The notes below the pieces were generated by a model. It made no database searches. It worked only from the letters and a program-made list of their open reading frames with translations, and was not told the DNA's origin. From positions 1-64,000 of the forward strand of contig NZ_BAACAP010000215.1 in NCBI RefSeq assembly GCF_045865695.1: DNA of 64,000 bases, given 5' to 3'. The DNA is from Scytonema sp045865695. GTDB lineage: Bacteria; Cyanobacteriota; Cyanobacteriia; Cyanobacteriales; Nostocaceae. Position numbers and translations under genes: made by a program. Shown one piece after another: positions 25,264 through 33,314 of this stretch (its first letter is position 1; the number at the start of each line of letters is the position of its first letter).

Positions 25264-26010
25264 ATGCCGAGGATTCTTGTCATAGACGACGACCCTGCAA
25301 TTTCAGAACTCGTAGCCGTCAACCTAGAGATGGCTGGTTACGACGTTAGCCAAGCCGAGGACGGCATCAAAGGTCAAGCACTAGCTCTCCAGCTACAACC
25401 AGACTTGATCATGCTGGATCTCATGTTGCCGAGAGTCGATGGATTCACTGTTTGCCAGCGCCTGCGTCGGGATGAGCGCACTGCTGAAATCCCCGTGCTG
25501 ATGCTGACGGCTTTAAGCCAAACACAGGATAAGGTGGAAGGTTTTAATGCTGGCGCAGATGATTACCTGACCAAGCCCTTTGAAGTCGAAGAAATGCTGG
25601 CACGGGTGCGAGCGTTATTGCGGCGTACTGACCGGATTCCTCAAGCCGCCAAGCACAGTGAAATTTTGAATTACGGACCTCTAACTTTAGTTCCAGAACG
25701 TTTTGAGGCGATATGGTTTGGTCAAACGGTGAAATTAACTCATCTGGAGTTTGAGCTACTGCACTGTCTCCTTCAACGCCACGGACAGACAGTTTCTCCT
25801 AGCGAAATTCTTCGAGAAGTTTGGGGTTACGATCCGGATGACGATATTGAAACCATTCGCGTACACATTCGTCACCTCAGAACTAAGTTAGAACCCGATC
25901 CCCGTCATCCTCGCTACATCAAAACTGTGTATGGTGCGGGTTATTGCTTGGAACTGCCAAGCGCACCTCAATCAACTGAAGGTGCTTCTACAGTGACCAG
26001 TGACCAGTGA
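25264..26010 (+). CDS. rpaA: OmpR-family response regulator RpaA
   Basis: A 248-residue response regulator: a receiver domain (phospho-acceptor Asp52, acidic DDD at 8-10, Lys in DDYLTKPFE) and a winged-helix DNA-binding domain (about residues 135-232, VRVHIRHLRTKLEPDPRHP). The sequence is essentially that of RpaA, the output regulator of the Kai clock via SasA and a regulator of phycobilisome-photosystem coupling. RpaB has a different receiver. The last residues (STVTSDQ) and the TGA stop come from the CAGTGAC heptamer repeat at 25992, so the native tail has probably been replaced without touching the domain. The start is the ATG at 25264. Confidence 0.93.
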   Translation: MPRILVIDDDPAISELVAVNLEMAGYDVSQAEDGIKGQALALQLQPDLIMLDLMLPRVDGFTVCQRLRRDERTAEIPVLMLTALSQTQDKVEGFNAGADDYLTKPFEVEEMLARVRALLRRTDRIPQAAKHSEILNYGPLTLVPERFEAIWFGQTVKLTHLEFELLHCLLQRHGQTVSPSEILREVWGYDPDDDIETIRVHIRHLRTKLEPDPRHPRYIKTVYGAGYCLELPSAPQSTEGASTVTSDQ

Positions 26011-26029
26011 TCGGTGACCAGTGACCAGC
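25992..26029. repeat. CAGTGAC heptamer tract at the rpaA stop
   Basis: Five CAGTGAC/CGGTGAC units span the last codons and the stop of rpaA and continue downstream. Confidence 0.9.
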
Positions 26030-26059
26030 GTCTTCACCTATTGCGTTTTAAACGTAACA

Positions 26060-26153
26060 AGCGAGGGCGCTGTCTCTGTATGAGACAGAGGGCAAAATTG
26101 ACCCCATTACCCTCGCTATAGAATTATCAGTGCCGTGGTAGTTTTGCTACCAC
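26060..26153. other. Compound hairpin region between convergent genes
   Basis: An outer 8-bp stem AGCGAGGG (26060-26067)/CCCTCGCT (26110-26117) encloses an inner perfect hairpin CTGTCTC-TGTAT-GAGACAG (26070-26088). A separate 7-bp hairpin GTGGTAG-TTTTG-CTACCAC follows at 26135-26153. It lies between rpaA and the convergent PEP-CTERM gene. It may be a bidirectional terminator or a structured RNA; no T-run supports a simple intrinsic terminator. Confidence 0.6.
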
Positions 26154-26177
26154 AATACTAAATAGACCCTGAGATTA

Positions 26178-26930
26178 TTAATTTTTATTCCTTAAGGTTT
26201 TATTCCTACGGGATAAAAGGTAGATGCTTATTAATGATAAACCAGCAAGACTCGTGGGTTCGGGAACTTGTCTCGGTGGTGCAATCCGAGTCATTCGAGC
26301 GTAAACACCTGCTGTAATGTTTTGATTTTCGTAGACACGAAACTTTCTGACGGCTGTGTTACCGCCATCTTGGCTGAAGCCAATGAGTTCCAGAAGATAG
26401 TCATCTCCTCCAAAACTAAAACTGCGATCGCTAAAAGTGTTTTTAACAATGACAGAATCCGCGTCTTTCTCTGGATCGCCCTCATTAGTTGTGTTTTCTA
26501 ACTCCAACTCGTATTTGAAGACCTCAGAGAATGAAAATGGCTCTGAGAACAATAGAGCGACACTTAATGATACAGAATCCACATTAGTTCCTTGAGGAAC
26601 TGTTCCATTATAGTACGTTAGATCGCCTATCTTAAATGGCATGCCATCTTTTGCTTGAAATGGATTCCCTGTAAAGGACATTTCATTTGCAGGTGTTCCG
26701 TAAATTGGTTGGTTTGGTTGACTATCCCCCCACTTAAAAGTACTGGTTCCCACACCTGTGTAGTGTGGGTCGGTATTTGCGCTCCCTGGATAATTAATGG
26801 GTTGTCCCCAAGTTCCACTTGATTTACCTGTAATAGATAAACCTAGAGCTTGACTGGAGAAACCAAGAGCTGTGATGACACTCACAGCTAAAGCAGACAC
26901 AGCAGTAGTGAGTACTGAAGTGAGTTTCAT
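26178..26930 (-). CDS. PEP-CTERM-sorted exported protein
   Basis: A 250-residue protein with an N-terminal signal peptide (MKLTSVLTTAVSALAVSVIT, cleavage near SQALG). Its extracellular domain is beta-rich (about residues 35-220). It ends in a PEP-CTERM sorting signal: VPEPTS, a hydrophobic stretch (LAGLSLISIYLL), then a basic cluster (SRRNKTLRNKN). The N-terminal GTWGxP, GxGTSxFxWG pattern resembles the choice-of-anchor K domains of similarly sorted proteins. It is presumably processed by exosortase and placed on the surface or in exopolysaccharide. It is convergent with rpaA. Confidence 0.85.
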   Translation of the reverse strand: MKLTSVLTTAVSALAVSVITALGFSSQALGLSITGKSSGTWGQPINYPGSANTDPHYTGVGTSTFKWGDSQPNQPIYGTPANEMSFTGNPFQAKDGMPFKIGDLTYYNGTVPQGTNVDSVSLSVALLFSEPFSFSEVFKYELELENTTNEGDPEKDADSVIVKNTFSDRSFSFGGDDYLLELIGFSQDGGNTAVRKFRVYENQNITAGVYARMTRIAPPRQVPEPTSLAGLSLISIYLLSRRNKTLRNKN

Positions 26931-27417
26931 GGTTAAGCCTTACTCCTACCCAGGAGCTGGTTTTAAGTAAGCATCCAGTCCACATTAGTAAATTTACGGA
27001 GAGAATGACAATAATTTTACAGATTTTCATAAAAACTTTATATTAGCTTTGCTAATTCTTAGCAAATTTAATTTTTTTTAAATAGTTAATTATGACTATC
27101 CTATTAGCTTTTTAACCAGATCTTAAGCTGTTTTATCTATTTTTTACTCACTATCTGGAATAAGTATATTTTTTTGCTGTTATAAAAAATAAAATAATAG
27201 GGGGGTAGGAAGTAGAGGGAAGAGCGGCAACTGCCCGTGGGTGTCTAGCTTGAAAATAGAGAGTAGGGTGGGCATTGCCAACCGTTTAACGGTGTTGCTT
27301 GGCAATGTCCACCCTACTTCAGCTTTTTTATAATCAATGATGAAATTTTTTCATCGCGACTGCCTTGTTTGACAAAGCAAGAGACAGTAGAGGAAAATTT
27401 CGCCTCCCATCACCTTA
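26931..27417. other. AT-rich intergenic with GGGCATTGCC repeat
   Basis: The first roughly 240 bases are AT-rich and should contain the promoter of the PEP-CTERM gene. A degenerate copy of the double GGGCATTGCC palindrome lies at 27262-27318. No gene is visible. Confidence 0.5.
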
Positions 27418-28662
27418 TTAAGGAGCTAGAGCATTACCGCGAAGCAAGCTACCAATAGTCTTAGCAGTAATTTTTAGCTGAGTGAAGGGATTAGCTGGTA
27501 CAACTGTCTTGTAGAGATAGCTGTCAAAAGTTAGCCTTTGAACATCTATATCGTCACACATTTCCACAAAAGCTTCACGTGTAGCATCAGAACGGTAAAA
27601 TACGGTCTGTAGGAGATCCAAAACCTTATAAGTTAATCCGTACTTTCTATCCCAACGCTTTAGATAGACTTTAAGGTCAGCTTCTGTGGGAATGCGGCTA
27701 CCGCCATTGGACATTTCGACAATTGTTTCAGCGCACATCCGCCCCGACTTGGCTGCAAAGTAAATACCTTCTCCAGAAGATTTAGTTACATAGCCCGCCG
27801 CGTCACCTACCAAAGCAATCCTACCCACGACTCGACGGGGGCGAGGATGTTCGGGAATGGGATGAGCTTCTACCTTGATAATTTTGCCACCTGCAAGTTT
27901 TCTAGCAGCACGAGCGCGAATACCAGCTTGTAGCTGCTTGATGCTCGCTTTATTCACGTGCATTGTACCAGTGCCTACTGCCACGTGGTCGTATTTGGGG
28001 AATACCCAAGCGTAGAAGTCTGGAGATACATCATCACCAACGTACATCTCAGCGAGATCTTCGTAGTAGATCATGCGATCTTGAGGAAGGCGAATTCGCT
28101 CTTGGAATGCGATCGCGTAATTGTAATCTCCTGCATCCATTTCTTTGGCAATGCGGGAGTTAGCACCATCTGCCCCAATAATTAAATCGACTTTCAGGGT
28201 TTTGGCAATTCCTTGAGCACTACCTTCTGTATGTTCTATGTAGTGGATGGTATAAGGGTCAGAATTGTTTGCGGGAATATCGAGTTTATGAACAGTGGCA
28301 TTAATTAAATTTGCACCTAGTTTGGCGGCGCGATCGCGTAGATAACCATCTAGCACTTCGCGACGGCACATTCCAATATATTCTTCTTCTTTTTCCAGAT
28401 TAATATCCACCTCACGATTAGAAGGCGATATCATCTTCATTTTCCGCACGCGACGGTCAATAATATTTTGGGGCAGGTCAAATTCACTGACCATGCATAG
28501 AGGAATTGCACCGCCACAAGGTTTGGCATTGTCTAGCTTGCGTTCAAATAGGTAGGTTTCAATTCCAGCTTTCGCTAATGTTTCTGCAGCCGATGAACCT
28601 GCTGGACCTGACCCAACAACAGCAACCCGTAGTGTCAAAGGTCTTCTCCCAATCTTTGTCAT
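27418..28662 (-). CDS. chlP: Geranylgeranyl reductase
   Basis: A FAD/NADPH-dependent enzyme that reduces three double bases of the geranylgeranyl chain to phytyl for chlorophyll a and tocopherol. It has VAVVGSGPAGSSAAE (FAD Rossmann motif), FERKLDNAKPCGGAIP, the GADGANSRIA motif, and GDAAGYVTKSSGEGIYFA. Length (414) and sequence are typical. The ATG at 28662 has no good ribosome-binding site, whereas the in-frame TTG at 28638 (opening LTLRVAVVG, as in homologues starting MTLRVAVVG) has GGGAGA a few bases upstream; the true start may be that TTG. The enzyme associates with the thylakoid. Confidence 0.95.
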   Translation of the reverse strand: MTKIGRRPLTLRVAVVGSGPAGSSAAETLAKAGIETYLFERKLDNAKPCGGAIPLCMVSEFDLPQNIIDRRVRKMKMISPSNREVDINLEKEEEYIGMCRREVLDGYLRDRAAKLGANLINATVHKLDIPANNSDPYTIHYIEHTEGSAQGIAKTLKVDLIIGADGANSRIAKEMDAGDYNYAIAFQERIRLPQDRMIYYEDLAEMYVGDDVSPDFYAWVFPKYDHVAVGTGTMHVNKASIKQLQAGIRARAARKLAGGKIIKVEAHPIPEHPRPRRVVGRIALVGDAAGYVTKSSGEGIYFAAKSGRMCAETIVEMSNGGSRIPTEADLKVYLKRWDRKYGLTYKVLDLLQTVFYRSDATREAFVEMCDDIDVQRLTFDSYLYKTVVPANPFTQLKITAKTIGSLLRGNALAP

Positions 28663-28768
28663 TTACCGAAAGAATGGTATCACGGTCTTTTGATTGATTT
28701 TGCGCTTTCCTCTAAATCTCTGAACTAAATGCAATATTCCTTAATATTTCTCCAAATTATGAATTGGG

Positions 28769-28805
28769 AACTGGGCATTGGGCATTGGGCATTGGGCATT
28801 GGGAA
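28769..28805. repeat. GGGCATT heptamer tract
   Basis: Four tandem GGGCATT units lie in the divergent gap between chlP and the YidD-like gene, 40 bases before the latter's ATG. Confidence 0.9.
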
Positions 28806-28844
28806 TAGTTAATTAGGAAACATCTATGCTTCATAACTCAATTT

Positions 28845-29072
28845 ATGCATATCTCAGTGTTTGGCTCAGTTAGCAGACAAATTAGTGTTGCGGCAATTAC
28901 TCAGTATCAAAAACATATTTCTCCTCACAAAGGGTTTAGTTGTGCTCATCGGATTCTTTATGGTGGAGAATCTTGTTCGCAGTACATTAAGCGAGTCATT
29001 GCTCGAGAAGGTTTGCGGAATGCGAGCGCTGATGTATCTAATTACGGAAGAAGTGAAAGAATTACTCGATAG
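28845..29072 (+). CDS. YidD-like protein (DUF37), short cyanobacterial form
   Basis: A 75-residue product with the YidD core: AITQYQKHISPHKGFSCAHR, ILYGGESCSQYIKRVIAREG. This corresponds to the family's YQxxISPxxGxxCRFxPTCSxYxxxAI pattern with its Cys residues. YidD is thought to aid membrane-protein insertion near YidC. The family's usual C-terminal helix is missing: the sequence after REGLRNA diverges and soon stops, so a 3' frameshift or truncation is likely. A second frame (28861-29082) overlaps it and is not the family frame. No strong ribosome-binding site is seen. Confidence 0.7.
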   Translation: MHISVFGSVSRQISVAAITQYQKHISPHKGFSCAHRILYGGESCSQYIKRVIAREGLRNASADVSNYGRSERITR

Positions 29073-29174
29073 ATTTATATAGTTCTAACATGTTTTTCTT
29101 TGATAATTTAAAGTAGATCTCGATTGGGATAAAATTATAGTTACTAAAAAACTACTTTCCCAAGTTAAAAAATC

Positions 29175-30644
29175 ATGGTTGCAGAAAACTCAAGAGAAGA
29201 TGACAACCAACATCTCAACCCAGACGATGGATATCCAACAATCAGAGAATTGTTCGATGATTTCCTAGATTTTGGTGTTGAAGGGAAGCTGGAATTAATT
29301 GACTCGCGGTTAATTGTTGGTAACAGCATAGTTGGAAGTCGGTTGTTGCTGCGACATATTCTTCAAGGTTGGGGTGCAAGTGCTGCTGTAGCACTCGCAC
29401 CACTGGAAAAATGGGTTTTGGCGATCGCAGCAGCTTTTGGTGTGACAAATTTTCAACCCACAAACAACATTATTGAAAGTTTAAATAATTTAAAGTCAAT
29501 AGTTATCTCTGCAAGCAAATCATACCAACCTGAAAACCTAGCTGCGGGATACAGAGGTGAAGAAAATAACCATAATGCCATCCGTCAGCACATCTCAACT
29601 GGATTATGGCAAGTAGCTGAACTTCTTGGGGGGAATTACTTTAGTCGAGATTTTGTCATGCGTCTAGGGAATAAGGGGTTAACACCAGATGTGCTATTTT
29701 GTACTGGCAAGCACCACAATCAACTCCATTCTTGGTATCTCAACGGACCAGCAGAACTGGTGATAGAAATTCTACGTCCTGGTCACGAATATAGCGATCG
29801 TATTCTCAAGCGCGATATCTACGCTGCTTCTGGAGTACCGGAATATTGGCTGATTGACCCAAAAACACAACAAACAGAGTTTTTGGGTTTGACTGATGGA
29901 GTTTACCAGGCGCGTTCCCTGGATGGAGATAATTGCTATCGTCCAAGTAGCATCCCAGGTTTGGTTTTCCATCCAGAACAACTTTGGTGTGAAGAAGATT
30001 GGTATCGAGGTCGGTTGCATCAAACCCTATTTACCCTGGAGGTTCCCGAACAACCTTTTCGTAAAATTCCAAGTATAGATGATGGTTTGGGTTGGGGTCG
30101 TTTAACGTTTAACCCCAACTTACAACTCGAACCAACAACCGTTAGCTTCGAGCAATATATTTGCTGGTCACCAGAAGCAAAGTTTGAATTTTGGGACGGT
30201 AGACCTCAAATTGGAGGAGAAGCAGGTATTCGCAATTTACTTGGAATGCTGTTAATGACGTTTGGTTTAACAAGTAGCATCAGAGTGTTACAACCAAAAG
30301 CTTGGATAAGTGCGATCGAAGAGCGTTTTTTGCTCGAACAGCAGGACGACAAGCGAAAAGCACAATGGTGGGAATTAGCACGTCAAGCCGCCCATCTTTT
30401 ACGTAGCAATTATGACATCAAACGAATTGCGGTTATTGGTGATTTGGTTCGTCCTACACCGCTAAATTATTGGTCGGGTATAACCTTGGTTGTTTGGGAT
30501 GTACCAGACATGAAAGGTTACGAAATTTACAAAGCTTTATCTAGTTTGAGCAAACAGCCAAAAATCAGACTCATCGAAGCTGACGAAGAATATTTGACCG
30601 TTGAGGAAGAAAACGCGATCGCAAGGGAGTTTGTCGATATCTAA
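29175..30644 (+). CDS. Uma2-family nuclease with nucleotidyltransferase-like C-terminal region
   Basis: A 489-residue protein. The central part (about residues 135-260) is a Uma2/DUF820 PD-(D/E)XK-like nuclease domain: NKGLTPDVLFC, then GPAELVIEILRPGHEYSDR, KRDIYAASGVPEYWLIDP. The N-terminal (about 20-80) and middle (about 318-370) portions contain related TIRELFDDFL and VSFEQYICWSPEAKFEFWDG elements. The last roughly 90 residues (WELARQAAHLLRSNYDIKRI, AVIGDLV, WSGITLVVWDVPD) have the helix-strand-G-loop pattern of minimal nucleotidyltransferases, but the catalytic Asp pair is missing. Uma2 proteins are abundant and variable in cyanobacteria; their function is unknown. It opens a conflict-type gene neighbourhood. 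Confidence 0.75.
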   Translation: MVAENSREDDNQHLNPDDGYPTIRELFDDFLDFGVEGKLELIDSRLIVGNSIVGSRLLLRHILQGWGASAAVALAPLEKWVLAIAAAFGVTNFQPTNNIIESLNNLKSIVISASKSYQPENLAAGYRGEENNHNAIRQHISTGLWQVAELLGGNYFSRDFVMRLGNKGLTPDVLFCTGKHHNQLHSWYLNGPAELVIEILRPGHEYSDRILKRDIYAASGVPEYWLIDPKTQQTEFLGLTDGVYQARSLDGDNCYRPSSIPGLVFHPEQLWCEEDWYRGRLHQTLFTLEVPEQPFRKIPSIDDGLGWGRLTFNPNLQLEPTTVSFEQYICWSPEAKFEFWDGRPQIGGEAGIRNLLGMLLMTFGLTSSIRVLQPKAWISAIEERFLLEQQDDKRKAQWWELARQAAHLLRSNYDIKRIAVIGDLVRPTPLNYWSGITLVVWDVPDMKGYEIYKALSSLSKQPKIRLIEADEEYLTVEEENAIAREFVDI

Positions 30645-31053
30645 GGAGGGGGCAATTGCCTCTTAAGTTGTATCGGAAGTTGCTTTTTTGAGTGGATAAA
30701 ATACGTATTTTCTCTGTTTTTCGTTCAGCTTAATAAAACCAGGGCGTTGCTTAATCTGTTCTCAAGTACTAATTTTGGGGACATTGTTAGTTTTATAACT
30801 TATTTAATGCTTATTTTTTAGGAGTGGCTCAAAACCATACATTCCCAGGGATATCTAAATAGGACTTACCTAGAAAATTGGTCAATACGAACAGAAGTTG
30901 CACGACGAAGGACTTTTCTTGCTGAATTCTTTTAAATGCCATTAAGGCATAATCAAATTACACCAGCACAAATTTTTTAAGTATCAATCCTTCCTAAATT
31001 ATTATTTTTTCAAATAATATTGTCGCGAATAACGCCTTTAGCCTCAGTAGTTC
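30645..31053. other. Intergenic, no gene seen
   Basis: About 409 bases, AT-rich. A GGCAATTGCC palindrome sits immediately after the Uma2 stop codon (30651-30660) and might contribute to termination. Nothing else is recognised. Confidence 0.4.
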
Positions 31054-31875
31054 TTAAGATTCTTCTTGGGAAATTTGTCGGACTTGTGCAAGGGTTAATC
31101 CTAGTAAATCTGCTACCTCTTGTTGTGTCATCCCACGTGCTAACATTCGCGGTACCAGTTCCAATTTTAATGCTTCGCGACCTTCTTGGCGACCCTCTTG
31201 GCGACCCTCTTGGCGACCTTCTGCTTTCGCTTCTTGATAAACTCTGGTTTGCTCTAAATCAATTCCTAACATAGCTTCCACCTCAACACGACTTAGATTA
31301 ATAAACTTGTAAACAGCGATGGTTGTGATTACGTCTAATATGTCATCCTTCGGTAATATGGTCGGCTCTTCAGCCCTGACCCGCTCAATTAATTGTTTTG
31401 CTTGTGTTACCATTTGCGCTTCCGACGCTATAGTCAATTGTAGCAAGCTGATTGCGACTGGTTGCTCTTCGGGATTGCCTAATTCATCTAAATAGATACG
31501 TCGAACTTGTGAACTATTGATGAGTGACCGATGGAGATTGGTCTTTTGCGGTTCTAGACTGCGAGAGCGGAAAATTACCACCCCGTACCAATCATCATAC
31601 AGTGATGGATTGCGATATAGGTATAGTAGCGATTCTGAAAAGAAGCGATGGTACAGCAAATCATCTTTCTGAAATTGAACTTCGGCAAAAAAAATAGTTT
31701 GAGGTGAAGTATCTGGTGGCGGTAAAAACACACCATCAATTCTAAAGGTGGGTTCTTTGACCTCTACGGATTCAAAACGATAACTTTCAGCAGTGCGTGG
31801 TGGTTGTTCTACCAATTCAAACAACAATCTGGGAGACCGCTTGAAAATTGTATAAAAAATGGCATCGCGTCTCAC
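31054..31875 (-). CDS. DUF2887 / Rpn-type nuclease-like protein
   Basis: A 273-residue protein beginning at a GTG at 31875 with GGAG seven bases upstream. The N-terminal half (DAIFYTIFKRSPRLLFELV, RIDGVFLPPPD, FFAEVQFQKDDLLYHRFFSE) matches the DUF2887/Rpn (recombination-promoting nuclease, PD-(D/E)XK) group, with D, E and Q/K at the expected places. A highly charged repeat (EGRQEGRQEGRQEGRE, about residues 220-236) follows, then a C-terminal helix pair (GMTQQEVADLLGLTLAQVRQ) typical of these proteins. They are related to transposase-like recombination nucleases and are often mobile. The partner and target are unknown. Confidence 0.8.
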   Translation of the reverse strand: MRRDAIFYTIFKRSPRLLFELVEQPPRTAESYRFESVEVKEPTFRIDGVFLPPPDTSPQTIFFAEVQFQKDDLLYHRFFSESLLYLYRNPSLYDDWYGVVIFRSRSLEPQKTNLHRSLINSSQVRRIYLDELGNPEEQPVAISLLQLTIASEAQMVTQAKQLIERVRAEEPTILPKDDILDVITTIAVYKFINLSRVEVEAMLGIDLEQTRVYQEAKAEGRQEGRQEGRQEGREALKLELVPRMLARGMTQQEVADLLGLTLAQVRQISQEES

Positions 31876-32006
31876 AAGTAACTCCTATGCTTATGGTAAG
31901 TTAGCGAAAATTGTCTTTTACGATACCATCATCTTGTTTCAATTACAACCAGACTGAATAAAAAAATAGTGCAGGGTTGGTTGAGAAACTCTGTACCTTT
32001 GAATTG

Positions 32007-32577
32007 TTAACCCGTACAAAGTTTGACTGAAGGTTGGTAGTTTCCTGCAATATGCTCGTAACAAATGACATCACCAATGACTCTTAATCGCTGACCTAAG
32101 AAGAAACAAAAACTCATCGGAGTATACAGAACTAAGTGCGTGCAGGTTGCACCGTATTTTTTGCGAGCTTGGCGAATGATTTCTTTAGCATGAATTGTGA
32201 GTGCAGTTGCATCTGCATTAGAACTAATTGCTCTCTCTCCAGTACCAGCTTCTGGCTCTGCATAAATAACAGCACTGAATGGGATTGGTGAATCTTTACA
32301 TAGTTGTTCTATATCTCTTGATGCATCACCTGTAATTCCCAACGCCACTAAAAGATGTTCTCCAACTTTGCCAACTTCCTTGATAATTTTAAACTTTGCA
32401 TTTGATGGGCTAATATCCGATCGCCACAATTCGTTTTGTCCTGTGGTTCTTTGTTCTACTTGCAAGGTATATCCCCCGGTATCTTGAAAAACATGACCAA
32501 TGACGACTGCTGCTGAAAGTTGACTGTTGACTCTTGAGTGGCTAATGATACTATGCAGATTGCACTTAAGACAAAGT
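32007..32577 (-). pseudogene. SAVED-domain protein, N-terminally truncated
   Basis: The C-terminal part (HAKEIIRQARKKYGATCTHL, VLYTPMSFCFFLGQRL, YEHIAGNYQPSVKL) matches the SAVED domain, the sensor of cyclic oligonucleotides in CBASS effectors. The frame continues upstream past the only conventional start (a TTG at 32465) with convincing domain sequence (LSAAVVIGHVFQDTGGYTLQVE). It reaches a TAA at about 32577 with no ATG or GTG. The effector domain (nuclease, TIR or membrane) that normally precedes SAVED is absent, so the gene is either a truncated remnant or uses a non-standard start. No CD-NTase cyclase is adjacent. Confidence 0.65.
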
Positions 32578-32581
32578 TAAA

Positions 32582-32965
32582 ATGGTATCAGCACAATCAC
32601 TCATTTTGCTAATTGAGTATGCTAGAAGTAGAGAAGCGACGATCGCGATCGTAGAGTCTACAGAACCTGGAATAACGTATCAATGGGAGAGAGAGTGGGG
32701 TGTGACGGAGTGGCTTGGGGAAACCTTACGCACCAGTGCTACTCTAACCTTGAATGAGGAAAAAGCAGTACTTTGTTTTGACGCATATTTTGGAACAGAA
32801 GAACTCAACGGTTCTCGCCCACATCCATTACCACATCCACCCGCACTGCTATTCAGCCAAGAAAGGTCTGTAGCTAACCTCAAAGAAGCGCTGTTCTTAG
32901 AGGATACATTTTATAAAAGAGTAACAGAATGGGTAAATAAGCAGGTGAGTAAGAGGTTAAGTTAG
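32582..32965 (+). CDS. Hypothetical protein divergent from the SAVED remnant
   Basis: A 127-residue acidic/aromatic product (WEREWGVTEWLGETL; NGSRPHPLPHPPALLF), with no signal peptide or transmembrane helix and no recognised family. It starts at an ATG only a few bases from where the SAVED reading frame is cut, so it may mark a rearrangement breakpoint. Alternatively the two are a divergently arranged pair. Coding potential is moderate; the function is unknown. Confidence 0.45.
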   Translation: MVSAQSLILLIEYARSREATIAIVESTEPGITYQWEREWGVTEWLGETLRTSATLTLNEEKAVLCFDAYFGTEELNGSRPHPLPHPPALLFSQERSVANLKEALFLEDTFYKRVTEWVNKQVSKRLS

Positions 32966-33271
32966 GAATATGGCAGATGACGCCATCCTGCACTAATCAG
33001 TAAAAGGACAGACTAAGTAGCAATACAAACCAGGGTTTCTGCCGCTTCTAAAAACCTCCGCATATCTAGGCACAAAGCCGTAAATATGAGCAATAATAAC
33101 TTAAAAATAAGTGTATTTTGTCAATACGTCTAAAAAAATATCTTACCTTGTGCAACACTATTATGCCAGATGGTACTGTTAGAACGGAGTTCTTCAAGTG
33201 AATAAAAGAGGCTCCGCCTCTGAAGAGGCATTCCCAGGCTCCGCCTGGGAACGAGAATCGACTACCGAGCG
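32966..33271. other. Intergenic with two GC palindromes
   Basis: AGAGGC-TCC-GCCTCT at 33207-33221 and a 21-base palindrome with arms TTCCCAGGC/GCCTGGGAA around TCC at 33231-33251. The second is identical to that at 62855-62875. No gene is visible in the rest. Confidence 0.7.
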
Positions 33272-33314
33272 CTGGTCACTGGTCACTGGTCACTGGTCAC
33301 TGGTCACTGGTCAC
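33272..33314. repeat. GGTCACT heptamer tract at the caspase-gene stop
   Basis: Six CTGGTCA units in perfect tandem. On the minus strand they read CCAGTGA and encode the last two residues (DQ) and the TGA stop of the caspase-lipase gene. Confidence 0.95.

Noticed and set aside
28861..29082. Alternative frame over the YidD-like gene
   Set aside because: It lacks the YidD motif, which is in the 28845 frame; only its 3' part looks plausible and might reflect a frameshift in a longer ancestral gene.
33272..33314. Tandem heptamers as a possible CRISPR array
   Set aside because: Units are 7 bases with no spacers and recur across the window; they are STRR-like simple repeats.
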